A stretch of DNA of 64,000 nt from Kitasatospora phosalacinea. GTDB lineage: Bacteria > Actinomycetota > Actinomycetes > Streptomycetales > Streptomycetaceae. The DNA is taken from NCBI RefSeq assembly GCF_030268885.1, contig NZ_BSSA01000006.1:186001-250000 (forward strand), in the 5' to 3' direction. The first letter of the stretch is position 1. Each line of letters begins with the position of its first letter. The translations under genes and the position numbers were made by a program. Below the pieces are notes generated by a model that did not search any database, was not told the origin of the DNA, and saw nothing but the letters and a program-made list of their open reading frames with translations. Shown piece by piece: positions 24,498-33,900 of this stretch.

Positions 24498-25223
24498 ATG
24501 AACCGGCCCGCCGCACAGCTGCTCGACCCCCCGCCCGCACCGCACCGCGGCGCCCGGGCCCTACGCGTCCTGCTCGTCGAGGGCGACCCCCGCGCCGCCG
24601 CACCCCTGCTGCAGGCCCTGGCCCGCCAGGGCTACGCCGCCCGCAGCGTGACCACCGGGGCCGCGGCCCTGCGCGACCACCCCACCGCCGACCTGGTCCT
24701 GCTCGACCTCGACCTGCCCGACCTCGACGGCCTGGAGGTCTGCCGCGGCATCCGCGCGGTCAGCGACACCCCGATCATCACCGTCACCGCCCGCAGCTCC
24801 GAACTCGACCGCGTCCTCGGCCTGCAGGCCGGCTCGGACGACTACCTGGTCAAGCCCTACGGCTTCCGCGAACTCCTGGCCCGGATGGACGCCGTCCTGC
24901 GCCGCACCCACCCCCACCCCTCCCCCCGCTCCGTCCTCACCCACGGCCCCCTCCGGATCGACCCCGGCGCCCGCCTCACCACCCTGCACGGCACCCGGAT
25001 CGACCTCACCCGCAAGGAGTTCGACCTCCTCCACCTCCTCGCCACCCACCCCGGCACCGTCCTCCCCCGCCCCCAGATCATGGCCCGCGTCTGGTCCGAC
25101 ACCTGGTCCCCCCGCGGCCGCACCGTCGACACCCACGTCAGCACCCTGCGCGCCAAACTCGGCCCCACCTGGATCATCACCATCCGCGGCATCGGCTTCC
25201 GCCTCGGCCACCCCGCCCCCTGA
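24498..25223 (+). CDS. OmpR/PhoB-family response regulator without adjacent kinase
   Basis: The 241-residue protein has a receiver domain (about residues 22-135: phospho-acceptor Asp70 in LVLLDLDLPDLDG, acidic pair Glu28/Asp30, Lys119 in LVKP) and a winged-helix output domain (RIDLTRKEFDLLHLLATHPG, VDTHVSTLRAKLG, IRGIGFRL). The acidic pocket reads VEGD instead of the usual VEDD/VDDE, which may weaken Mg2+ binding. The ATG follows GAGGGGGACAG. No histidine kinase gene is within reach on either side, so it is an orphan regulator with unknown input. Confidence 0.88.
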   Translation: MNRPAAQLLDPPPAPHRGARALRVLLVEGDPRAAAPLLQALARQGYAARSVTTGAAALRDHPTADLVLLDLDLPDLDGLEVCRGIRAVSDTPIITVTARSSELDRVLGLQAGSDDYLVKPYGFRELLARMDAVLRRTHPHPSPRSVLTHGPLRIDPGARLTTLHGTRIDLTRKEFDLLHLLATHPGTVLPRPQIMARVWSDTWSPRGRTVDTHVSTLRAKLGPTWIITIRGIGFRLGHPAP

Positions 25224-25266
25224 CCCGGCCCGGCCCAGCCCGCCCCCGCAAGCCGCAGAAAACCCA

Positions 25267-25301
25267 AAGGCCCAGACCGGAAACCATCCGATCTGGGCCT
25301 T
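25267..25301. terminator. Bidirectional terminator between the response regulator and tRNA-Thr genes
   Basis: AAGGCCCAGA (25267-25276) pairs with TCTGGGCCTT (25292-25301); inner bases extend the stem after one mismatch, with a 5-nt loop. On the minus strand it is followed by TTTGGGTTTTC, a passable U-tract, so it should end the tRNA transcript. Confidence 0.85.
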
Positions 25302-25306
25302 CACTG

Positions 25307-25380
25307 AGCCGCCTATGGGATTCGAACCCATGACCTACGCATTACGAGTGCGTTGCTCTGGCCAACTGAGCTAAGGCGGC
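25307..25380 (-). tRNA. tRNA-Thr (anticodon CGU)
   Basis: The cloverleaf reads directly on the minus strand. The 7-bp acceptor stem GCCGCCT/AGGCGGC, D-arm GCTC/GAGC, anticodon stem ACGCA/TGCGT around loop CTCGTAA, and T-arm ATGGG/CCCAT with TTCGAAT are all perfectly paired. The anticodon CGT reads ACG codons, and the discriminator base is U. CCA is not encoded. It is a single tRNA gene with its own terminator to the left. Confidence 0.98.
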
Positions 25381-25509
25381 ACCGCTGCCGGTGACCCGGC
25401 CCGTGAGGGCAAGGGTCGCATCGGCAACGCGCGCCAGTCTACACAGTTTCCGGGGGTGATCCGTACGCGGTGGCCGGGCCGGTGCAGACGGGAGGGCGCG
25501 GCGGGCGGG

Positions 25510-26163
25510 TCAGGCGGAGGAGACGGCGAGCTTGGCGGCGAAGCCGGCGAAGAGGACGGCGACGGAGGAGGTGAGGCCGGCGGAGAGGCGCTTGCGGCGG
25601 CGGAAGGCATTGGCGAGCGTGGTGCCGGTGAAGATCAGCAGGGAGAGGTAGAGGAAGGAGAAGACCTGCAGGACGCCGCCGAGGAGGGCGAAGGAGAGGA
25701 CCGGGGCGCCGTAGGAGGGGTCGACGAACTGGGTGAAGAAGGAGAGCAGGAAGAGGATCGCCTTGGGGTTGAAGAGGCTGATCATCAGTGCGCGCCGGAA
25801 CGGCCGCTCACCGGCCGTCGCGGCGGCGTCCTCGGCGGCGGGGGCCTCGACCAGGGCGCGTTCGCGCCACATCTGGCGGGCCGCCCGCAGCATGCCGTAG
25901 CCGATCCACAGCAGGTAGGCGGCGCCGCCGAACTTGACCACGGCGAAGACCGCGGGGTTGGCCCGGAGCAGGGAGGCCGCGCCGAGGGAGGTGAGGCTGA
26001 TCAGGACGAGGTCGCCGAGGAAGACGCCGCAGGCCGCGCGGTAGCCGGTGCGGACGCCCCGGCGGGCGGCGACGGAGAGCACGTAGAGGGAGTTGGGTCC
26101 GGGCAGCAGGACGATGGCCAGTGCGCCGAGGACGTAGGTGGCCAGGTCGTGGACTCCGAGCAC
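25510..26163 (-). CDS. LysE/RhtB-family amino-acid exporter (LeuE-like)
   Basis: The 217-residue membrane protein begins MLGVHDLATYVLGALAIVLL and carries the family motif PGPNSLYVLSVAARRG, then GVFLGDLVLISLTSLGAASL and SLFNPKAILFLLSFF, with about six spans. The family exports amino acids; the start and PGPNSLYV resemble leucine exporter LeuE most. GTG at 26163 is chosen because GGAG lies seven bases upstream and the protein then starts at the first helix. An ATG at 26337 would add a disordered, poorly coding stretch. Confidence 0.88.
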   Translation of the reverse strand: MLGVHDLATYVLGALAIVLLPGPNSLYVLSVAARRGVRTGYRAACGVFLGDLVLISLTSLGAASLLRANPAVFAVVKFGGAAYLLWIGYGMLRAARQMWRERALVEAPAAEDAAATAGERPFRRALMISLFNPKAILFLLSFFTQFVDPSYGAPVLSFALLGGVLQVFSFLYLSLLIFTGTTLANAFRRRKRLSAGLTSSVAVLFAGFAAKLAVSSA

Positions 26164-26296
26164 TTCGGTCTCCAGGGAGCGGGCAGGCGGGGGGACGCCG
26201 CGAGGGCTGCGCCATGCTATCCGCCAGCCCCGTCGACCCGAAATGCTCCTGTCGGTCACCCGCCCCGGCCACCCACCGGCCCCCGGACCGGCCGGA

Positions 26297-27898
26297 TCAG
26301 TCCTTGCAGACCTTCCCGTTCGCGGGCGCCTGCCCACCGAGCAGGTAGTCGTTGATCGCGTTGTCGATGCACGCGTTCTGCCGCTGGTACGCGGTGTGCC
26401 CGTCGCCCTCGTAGGTGAGCAGCCGCCCGGCCTCCAACTGCCCGGCCAGCGACTTCGCCCAGGCGTACGGGGTGGCCGGGTCCCGGGTGGTGCCGACGAC
26501 CACGATCGGGTCGGACCCGGCGGCGCGCACGGTGTGCGGGGCGCCGGTGGCCTTGTCGGGCCAGTACGCGCAGCTGAGCGCCATCCAGGCCATGTTGCGA
26601 CCGAAGTGCGGGGCGGCCTTCTCGAAGGCGGGGACGGCCGCGGCGACCGCGGCCGGGTCGGCGAACGGGGCGGGCAGGTCGAGGCAGTTGACCGCCGAGT
26701 TGGCGTACATCAGGTTGTCGTAGCTACCGTCGCCGTTGCGCCCGTAGTAGCTGTCGGCGAGCTTGAGCAGCCCGCTGCCGTCGCCCGCCTGCGCGGTGGT
26801 CAGCGCCTCGCGCAGGTAGGACCAGAGCGACTCGGCGTACATCGCCTCGGCGACGCCGGTGAGCGCCTGGGGCTCGGTCAGCGGGCGGTTCTGCTCGGTG
26901 GGCAGCGGCTTCGCGTCGAGTTGCGCGAACAGCGCGGTGAGCTTCTTCCCGGCCTCCTCGACGCTGCGCCCGACGGGGCAGTCGTCGCGCTTGACGCAGT
27001 CCTTGGCGAACGCCGTCCAGGCGGTCTCGAAACCACCCGCCTGGGTGAGGTTGCCGGCGGCGGCGTCCAGCGAGGGGTCCATCGCCCCGTCCAGGACGAC
27101 CTTGCCGACCCGGCTCGGGAACAGGCCCGCGTACGTCGCGCCGAGGAAGGTGCCGTACGACTTGCCGACGTAGTTGAGCTTCCGGTCGCCGACCAGTTCC
27201 CGCAGCACGTCCATGTCGCGGGCCGCCTCCACGGTGGAGACGTGGCCCAGCAGGTCGCCCGCCTCCGCCCGGCAGCCGGCCGCGAACTCCTTGTCGGCGG
27301 TCACCACCGCGTCGATCTCGCCCTGGTCGTCGGGGGTGAGGTCGACGGTGGTGTACGCGTCCATCCGGTCGCCGGACAGGCAGGTGATCGGGGCCGAACG
27401 CCCGACCCCGCGCGGGTCGAAGCCCACCAGGTCGTAGTCGGAGCGCACCCCCGCGTCGTAGCGCGCCGCGACCCGCTCCAGGTAGTCGACCGCCGACCCG
27501 CCCGGGCCGCCCGGGTTGAGCAGCAGCGAACCGATCCGGTGCGCCGGGTCGCCCGCGGGCTTGCGCACCACCGACAGCTCCACGTCCCGCCCACCCGGGT
27601 GCGCGTAGTCCAGCGGCACCTTGAAGGTCGCGCACTCGAAACCGGAGTCGCACGCCCGCCAGCCCAACTTCTGCGCGTAGTACGGGTCGAGGCCCGCCGG
27701 TCGCTCGACCGGCAGCGGCTCCAGCGGGGTGGCCCCGGACGGGGGCGCGCCGGTCGCCACGCTGTCGGTGGAGCTGTCCGGGCTGCCGGACGGGGTGCCG
27801 GACGAGGTCGGGTGCCCGGAGCTACAGCCCGCCAGCAGCAGCGACAGGGCGGCGGCCAGCGCGGCGGACACCGACCGACGGCTCCGGGCGACTCTCAT
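26297..27898 (-). CDS. Secreted alpha/beta-hydrolase lipoprotein (tripeptidyl aminopeptidase / SlpD type)
   Basis: The 533-residue protein has a lipoprotein signal ending LLAGC (Cys25), a Ser/Thr/Pro linker, then an alpha/beta-hydrolase core: LLLNPGGPGGSAVDYL as oxyanion region, nucleophile Ser247 in GKSYGTFLG, Asp473 in TRDPATPYAWA and His501 in GDGHTAY. The C-terminal TAP-like domain with paired cysteines is present. The family removes N-terminal tripeptides or hydrolyses esters outside the cell; in Streptomyces, Slp and Tap proteases belong here. The ATG follows GGGAGAGGACC. It is not in an operon with the flanking genes. Confidence 0.9.
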   Translation of the reverse strand: MRVARSRRSVSAALAAALSLLLAGCSSGHPTSSGTPSGSPDSSTDSVATGAPPSGATPLEPLPVERPAGLDPYYAQKLGWRACDSGFECATFKVPLDYAHPGGRDVELSVVRKPAGDPAHRIGSLLLNPGGPGGSAVDYLERVAARYDAGVRSDYDLVGFDPRGVGRSAPITCLSGDRMDAYTTVDLTPDDQGEIDAVVTADKEFAAGCRAEAGDLLGHVSTVEAARDMDVLRELVGDRKLNYVGKSYGTFLGATYAGLFPSRVGKVVLDGAMDPSLDAAAGNLTQAGGFETAWTAFAKDCVKRDDCPVGRSVEEAGKKLTALFAQLDAKPLPTEQNRPLTEPQALTGVAEAMYAESLWSYLREALTTAQAGDGSGLLKLADSYYGRNGDGSYDNLMYANSAVNCLDLPAPFADPAAVAAAVPAFEKAAPHFGRNMAWMALSCAYWPDKATGAPHTVRAAGSDPIVVVGTTRDPATPYAWAKSLAGQLEAGRLLTYEGDGHTAYQRQNACIDNAINDYLLGGQAPANGKVCKD

Positions 27899-28080
27899 GA
27901 AGGTGGGTCCTCTCCCCTGGGAAACGGCGCGGCAGCCGGGGCCGACACCGGGAGGCCGAGCCTAGCGGGCAGCACCGCCACGCCCGGCGACCCGCTCCGC
28001 GCACCCCCCGCCCGGCCGACCGGCACGCCGCCGATCGCACCACGGCCCACGCCGAACGGCCCAACCCCGGCCCACGCCGA

Positions 28081-28122
28081 ACCACCCGCGCCGAACCACC
28101 CGCGCCGAACCACCCGCGCCCA
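28081..28122. repeat. Three tandem copies of a 14-bp repeat
   Basis: ACCACCCGCGCCGA is repeated head to tail at 28081-28094 and 28095-28108, with a one-base variant at 28109-28122, in the gap between the two hydrolase genes. No dyad or other function is visible. Confidence 0.7.
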
Positions 28123-28154
28123 ACGCCCCGACCCCGCCCCCCGGCGAACGGCCG

Positions 28155-29267
28155 CTACTTGGCCAGGCCCTCCGCCAGGTACTGCACCGCGACCCGCACC
28201 AGCCGCAGCCGCTCCCGCTCCGGCGTGTAGTCCTGCACCACCTCCGAAGTCCGCACCTGGGCACGCGACTTGGCGCCCTGCAACGCCGTCTGCACGGCCC
28301 GCCCGGACGCCAGCCCGTCCGTGTCGCGCTTCGCCGCGGCCAGCAGCAGCCGTGCCGTCACCGCACCGGGCGCCTCCGCCGCCGCCCCGACCAGCGCCCG
28401 CGCGTCGTACCGGCCGGAGACCGCCGCGGCCGCCCCGTACAGGTCGGGCCGGGCCAGTCCGGCCGCCGCCGCGCAGGGGGCGCCGCCGTCCACGCCGAGG
28501 ACGCTCCAGCCCGCGGGGCCGGGCGGCAGGGTGCGGAAGGCCGTGCCGACGGCCGAACGCAGCGCCGCGTCGTCCGCGACCGCCTGCGGGGCGGCCGCCA
28601 CCAGGTCGCAGGGGTGGCCGGTGCCGCCGGGCGCCTCGGGGGCGACCACCACGAACGGGCGCGCCCTGCCCTGCTGCACCGCCGACGCCACCCCGTCGAA
28701 CACGTCCGGCAGGTCGGCGTCGGCGGTCCGCCCGGGCGTCCCGGAGTGCAGCACGATCACCGGGAACCGCTCCGCCGGGCTCTTCCCGTACTCGGCCGGC
28801 AGCCACACCCGCACCGTCCGCGACCGCCCGTCCGGCCCGGGCACCGAACCCTGCATCAACTCCCCGCCCGCCGCCCGGCCCACGCTCGCGAACGCCACCG
28901 CCGGAGCCGCAGCAGGGGCCGGGGCCGCAGCAGGACCCGAAGCCGAACCCGAAGGAGCGGACGAAGCGGACGCCGAGGGCACCGGCGGGGGCGCCACCCG
29001 GTCCGCACCGCCCGCCTCCGCCGCGGCCGCCCGCACCGCCCCGCGCCCGCCGCGCTCCCCCAGCAGCACCGCCACCCCCAGCGCGCTCACGCACGTCAGG
29101 CACAGCGCCGCGGCGAACGCCCGCACCAGCACCGGCCGCGCCTCCGCCGCCAGCTCGTACGTCTGCGCGGCCCGCAGGTCCCGCCAGCGCACCATCGCCG
29201 ACCGGGCGAGCCAACTGCCCGCCACCACCGCCACCAGCAACGACAGGACGAGGAGCGAACGGGGCAT
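28155..29267 (-). CDS. Membrane-anchored esterase-like protein
   Basis: The 370-residue protein starts MPRSLLVLSLLVAVVAGSWL, with two N-terminal membrane spans (about 3-20 and 50-75) and a Ser/Ala/Pro linker. An esterase-D-like alpha/beta domain follows: VWLPAEYGKSPAERFPVIVL, FVVVAPEAPGG and a late GVDGGAPCAAAAGL. At the nucleophile elbow the expected GxSxG appears as GVDGG, so the usual serine is not evident and catalysis is uncertain. The family resembles antigen-85/esterase-like proteins that act on the cell envelope. The ATG at 29267 follows CCGAGG. Confidence 0.7.
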   Translation of the reverse strand: MPRSLLVLSLLVAVVAGSWLARSAMVRWRDLRAAQTYELAAEARPVLVRAFAAALCLTCVSALGVAVLLGERGGRGAVRAAAAEAGGADRVAPPPVPSASASSAPSGSASGPAAAPAPAAAPAVAFASVGRAAGGELMQGSVPGPDGRSRTVRVWLPAEYGKSPAERFPVIVLHSGTPGRTADADLPDVFDGVASAVQQGRARPFVVVAPEAPGGTGHPCDLVAAAPQAVADDAALRSAVGTAFRTLPPGPAGWSVLGVDGGAPCAAAAGLARPDLYGAAAAVSGRYDARALVGAAAEAPGAVTARLLLAAAKRDTDGLASGRAVQTALQGAKSRAQVRTSEVVQDYTPERERLRLVRVAVQYLAEGLAK

Positions 29268-29429
29268 GGGACGCACCACCTCGGGGAAGGACCGGCCGCC
29301 GGACGCGGGCGCGTGGTCAGTGCACAGGGTGCAAGACCAGGTGCCCACTCGCCCCGGGGCGGTACGGGCGTCTCCGCACGTTCACTCGAACGAGCGACGG
29401 CCGGACGGCCCCGAACCCCGGCCTCGAAC

Positions 29430-29500
29430 CCGGAGCCCCGAGCCCCGGCCCCGGCCCCGGCCCCGAGCCCCGGCCCCGAGCCCCGAGCCCCCCGAATCCG
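29430..29500 (-). repeat. G-run array downstream of holB (quadruplex-prone)
   Basis: On the minus strand many GGGG runs are separated by only CTC or CC (units GGGGCTC and GGGGCC). The array lies just past the holB stop codon and ahead of the esterase-like gene on the same strand. Such a run pattern can fold as a G-quadruplex in DNA or in the holB 3' RNA. No coding function is seen. Confidence 0.6.
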
Positions 29501-29521
29501 AGCCCTCCGGCCCCGGAGCGC

Positions 29522-30727
29522 TCAGCCCGCCCGCAGCGCCACCGTCATCGCCTCCACCGCCAGCAGCGGGTCCACGTTCCGCTCCAGCGCCCGGCGGCAG
29601 GCCAGTACCGCCTCGATCCGGCGCAGCGTGTTCTCCGGCGCGCCCTGGCCCGCGACCCGCTGCAGCGCCGGGCGCTGGTCGTCGTTGGCCAGCGCCCCGC
29701 CCGCGCCCAGTTGCAGGGCCAGCACGTCCCGGTAGAAGCCCAGCAGGTCGCCCAGCGCCACGTTCAGCGTCTCGCGGCGGGTCCGGGTGGCCCGGCTCTT
29801 CTGCCGCTTCTCCAGCTCCTTCACCGCCCCGGCCATGCCGCGCGGCGCCCGGCTGCCCTCCGCGGCGCCGTACGCGGCCCGCAGGTCCTCGGTCTCCCGG
29901 GCGTCCTGGGTCTCGGCCAGCGCCTCGGCGTCCGCCTTCGCGGTGTCCACCAGACGCTGCGCGGCCGCCAGGCAGCCGCCCAGGTCGGCCACCTCCAGCG
30001 GGATCCGCAGCACCTCGGCCCGGCGCGCCCGGGCCTGCTCGTCCACCGCGAGGCGCCGCGAGCGGTCGATGTCGCCCTGCCCGGCCAGCGCCGCCACCCG
30101 GGCCGCCTCCGGCTCCACCCCGTCCCGCCGCACCAGCATGTCGGCGACCGCCTCCGCGGCGGGCGTGCGCAGCACCAGCAGGCGGCAGCGCGAGCGGATC
30201 GTCGGCAGCACGTCCTGCACCGAGGGCGCGCACAGCAGCCACACCGTCCGCGGCGAGGGCTCCTCGACGCCCTTCAGCAGCGCGTTCGCCGCCGCCTCGG
30301 TGAGCCGGTGCGCGGCGTCCACCAGGATCACCGACCAGCGGCCGCCGGTCGGGTAGCTCGCCGCCCGCAGCACCAGGTCGCGCATGTCGCCGACGCCGAT
30401 CGACAGGCCGTCGGTGCGCACCTGCTTCACGTCCGCGTGGCTGCCCGACAGCACGGTGTGGCACCCGTCGCAGAACCCGCAGCCCGGCACGCCGCCCAGG
30501 TCCAGGTCCGGACTGGTGCACTGCAGCGCCGCCGCGAACGCCCGCGCCGCCGTCACCTGCCCGGCCCCGGGCGGTCCGGTGAACAGCCACGCGTGCGTCA
30601 TCAGCGAGGCGTTCCCCGCCGGGGCCTCCCTCCGGCCCGCCAGCACGCTCGCCCGGGCCGCCCGCGCCGCCGCCTGCAGCTGCTCGACCACCCGGTCCTG
30701 CCCCACCAGGTCGTCCCACACACTCAC
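29522..30727 (-). CDS. holB: DNA polymerase III delta' subunit (clamp loader)
   Basis: The 401-residue AAA+ protein begins MSVWDDLVGQDRVVEQLQAA and has the delta' zinc-module cysteines (Cys70, Cys83, Cys86, Cys89 in CGFCDGCH), SILVDAAH-like Walker B (VILVDAAHRL) and the sensor region ANALLKGVEEP. Walker A is GPPGAGQVT (51-59), with Gln in place of Lys, fitting a subunit that does not bind ATP productively. It helps load the beta clamp at replication forks. The GTG start follows CGAGGAG. It lies downstream of tmk and topA, the order known from streptomycetes. Confidence 0.92.
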   Translation of the reverse strand: MSVWDDLVGQDRVVEQLQAAARAARASVLAGRREAPAGNASLMTHAWLFTGPPGAGQVTAARAFAAALQCTSPDLDLGGVPGCGFCDGCHTVLSGSHADVKQVRTDGLSIGVGDMRDLVLRAASYPTGGRWSVILVDAAHRLTEAAANALLKGVEEPSPRTVWLLCAPSVQDVLPTIRSRCRLLVLRTPAAEAVADMLVRRDGVEPEAARVAALAGQGDIDRSRRLAVDEQARARRAEVLRIPLEVADLGGCLAAAQRLVDTAKADAEALAETQDARETEDLRAAYGAAEGSRAPRGMAGAVKELEKRQKSRATRTRRETLNVALGDLLGFYRDVLALQLGAGGALANDDQRPALQRVAGQGAPENTLRRIEAVLACRRALERNVDPLLAVEAMTVALRAG

Positions 30728-30837
30728 GCCGCGCTCCTCGTCACCACTGCCACCTGCTGCCACCGCCCCGCCGAGCCTAACCCCGCCCGCGGACAGCTCG
30801 GGGACACCCGGACGCCGCAGCAGGGGCCGCACGCCGA

Positions 30838-30882
30838 CGAGGCCGCGACGCGGGCAGTGGCCTGCCTCCCGTCGCGGCCTCG
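30838..30882 (-). terminator. Terminator hairpin after tmk
   Basis: CGAGGCCGCGACG and its exact complement form a 13-bp stem, with an inner GGCAG/CTGCC pair. It lies in the 193-bp gap between the tmk stop and the holB start, so holB probably has its own promoter in the remaining 110 bp. Confidence 0.7.
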
Positions 30883-30920
30883 CCGCACGTGCTGCGCCGC
30901 TCCGTCCGTTGCTCGGACGG

Positions 30921-33900
30921 TCAGTCCTTGCGCCGCCGCCAGCCACCCTTCTTCGGCTGCTGGTCCGCCCCGCCCTCGGGCTCGTCGGCCTCCCAGCGGG
31001 CCCACTCCTCGCGGGAGCCGAGCAGGCTGTCGGTCAGGCTGGGCAGGTCGTCGAGCGGCGTCTCCTCGGCCCACTCCGGCCGGGGCCGCAGCTCGCGGGT
31101 CCGCGCGGAGTCGTCCTCGTCCCGGAACAGGCCGCTGGGCACCCGCGCGGTCGGGTCGTCCGCCTTGGGCAGCACGGCCGTCTCCTCGACGTCCCCGCCC
31201 CGGCCCCCGTCCTCGACCACCGGCAGCACCGCGGTCTCGTCGGCCTCCGGAGCGGCCGACGCCGGAACAGCCGGAACAGCCGGAGCGGCCGACGCCGGAG
31301 CAGCCGGAGCGACCGGAGCAGCCGGAGCGACCGGCGCGGGCCTGGGCAGCTCGCGGGTGGTCTCCGTGTCCGCCCCCTCCTCCGCGGTCCCCGCGGCCTC
31401 CCCCGCGACCTTCGGCAGCACCGCGGTCTCGTCGGCCGCCGCACCGGCAGGAGCGGCCCCCGCCGCGAGCGCCGCCTCCGCCTCCGCGGCCCGCCGCGTG
31501 GCCTCCGCCCGCTGCAGCGCCTCCTCGGCGCGCCGCCGCTGCTCCTCCCGCTGCAGTTCGCGCTGGCGGGCGAACTCGGCCCGGGCGGCCTCCTCGGCCG
31601 CGGCCTCGCGGGCCGCCTCCGCCGCCGCCTCGGCCCGGGCGGCCTCCTCGGCGCGCCGCTTCGCGTCCTCCTCGGCGCGGCGCGCGGCCTCCGCCTCGGC
31701 GGCGCGCCGGGCGGCCTCGGCGGCCTTGCGGGCGGCTTCAGCCTCGGCGCGGGCGGCCTCCTCGGCGGCGAGCCGGTCCTTCTCGGCCTGCTCGGCGCGC
31801 AGCTGCTCCAGCAGTTCGAGGCGCTTGCGCTCGGCCTCCTCGGCGGCCTTGCGGGCGGCCTCGGCCTCGGCGGCGCGCCGGGCGGCCTCCTCGCGGGCCT
31901 TGCGCTCCTGCTCGGCCTTGGCGGCCTTCTCCTGGTCGGAGAGCGGCAGTTCGCGGTCGAGCCGGTGCCGGATCGCGGTGGTGACGACGGCGGGGGCCTG
32001 GGTGCCGTCGACGACCAGGTAGCGGGCCGGGTCGGCGGCGGCGAGCGCCAGGAAGCCGGAGCGGACCCGCTGGTGGAACTCGGTGGGCTCGGACTCCAGC
32101 CGGTCCAGCGCCTCGGTGAAGCGGTCCCGGGCGGCGGTCGGGTCGACGTCCAGGACGACCGTCAGGTCGGGGACGAGCCCGCCGGTGGCCCAGCGGGAGA
32201 TCCGGGCGACCTCGGTGGCTGCGAGGTCGCGGCCCGCGCCCTGGTAGGCGATCGAGGAGTCCATGTACCGGTCGGTGATGACCACCGCGCCGCGCTCCAG
32301 GGCGGGGCGGATGACGTTCTCGACGTGCTCGGCCCGGTCGGCGGCGTAGATCAGCGCCTCGGCCCGGTGCGAGAGCCCGGTGTTGCCGACGTCCAGGACG
32401 AGGGCGCGCAGCCGCTGCCCGATCGGGGAGCCGCCGGGCTCGCGGGTGAGGACGACCTCGTGGCCCTTGGCCCGGATCCACTCGGCCAGGGCCTGCGCCT
32501 GGGTGGACTTGCCGGCCCCGTCGCCGCCCTCCAGGGCGATGAAGTAGCCCTTGCCGGCGGCCCGGTGCGGGGCGAGCGCGGCCTGCCCGCGGACGGCCCC
32601 GGCGAGTTCGCGGCCGAACGGGACGACGCCGCGCTGGTCGTCGGTCTTGAGCAGCACCACGGCGGCCAGCACCAGGGTCAGCAGCCCGGCGGTGGAGACG
32701 GCGAGCGCGGCGCCGTCGTGGATGAAGGTGAAGTGGCCGCGGCCGACCTCGCCGAGGGCGACCTGCCCGTACGCGGCGGCCAGCAGCGGCATGCCGACCA
32801 GGGCGGCGCCGACGACGGCCCGCAGGACGGCGTACAGGTGTTCGGTGACCTTGCCGAGCCGGATCTCCTCGATCTCCTGGGCGAGCAGGCCGCGTCCGGT
32901 GGCGATGACCACGCCCGCGGCCAGCCCGGCCAGCACGGTGAGCAGCAGCACCAGGACGAAGTCGAGGACGAGCCCGGCCAGGATCAGCGCCACGCCGGAG
33001 GTGACCAGGCCGAGGGCCAGCAGCCGGCGGCGGGACAGGCCCGGCAGGGTGGCCCGGCTGAGCCGGACGCCGATCGCGGGGGCGCCCGCGGCGGCCAGCA
33101 CCAGCAGGCCGTAGCCGATCGGCCCGGCCAGGTGCTCGCCCGCGGTGAGCAGGCCGAGCGCGGCGACCCCGGCCATCGAGGCGTACGCGGCGGCGATCGA
33201 GAAGGTGAAGTACGGGGCGGAGCCGGTGCGGCCCTTCTTCAGGGACGGACCGGGCGTGGCGTCGGTGGGGGCGCGCAGGCCCTGCAGCGGGGAGCGCGGC
33301 GCGGCGCCGGCCCCGGCCGGGAGCTCCTGGAGGTACAGCAGCGCGGCGTTGGTGACGAACAGCGCGGCGGCGCCGAGCCCGGCGACGGTGAGCTGGTGCG
33401 TGCGCAGCCACTCCAGGCCGAGCGCGGCGAGCACGTTGTTGAGCAGGGTGAAGCCGACCAGCCCGGCGGCGGCCAGCGGCAGGGCGGCCCAGCCGGTCCG
33501 GGCGTCGAGGGTGCGGACGGCGTCCAGCGCGGCGGCGGACGGCGGGCCGGGCTGCTCGGGGACGGCCAGCAGGCCGGGGACGGCGGCGGCCTTGCCGATG
33601 GTCCAGACCCGTTCGGCGGCGCCGGCCAGGAAGGCGGTGCCGAGCAGCAGCCAGGTCGCCGAGCCGGGCGACCAGACGGCCCACCAGGGGGCCAGGCCGA
33701 TCAGCAGGGCGCGGAACAGGTCGGCGCCGAGCAGGCTCCAGCGGCGGTCGAGCTTGCCGCCGACCAGGGCGTGGACGGGGCCGAGCAGGACCGCGCCGAC
33801 CAGGCCGGTGGCGAACAGCCGGGCCGCGAACAGCGCGGCGACGGCGAGCGCGAGCGCCCGGTAGCCGTGCCCGAACTGGCCGCCGAGCGCGGCGGCGACC

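Noticed and set aside
26138..31984. A 1948-codon rightward open frame across five leftward genes
   Set aside because: High G+C leaves antisense frames free of stops. It is low complexity (Pro/Arg/Ala), has no domain, and covers clear genes on the other strand.
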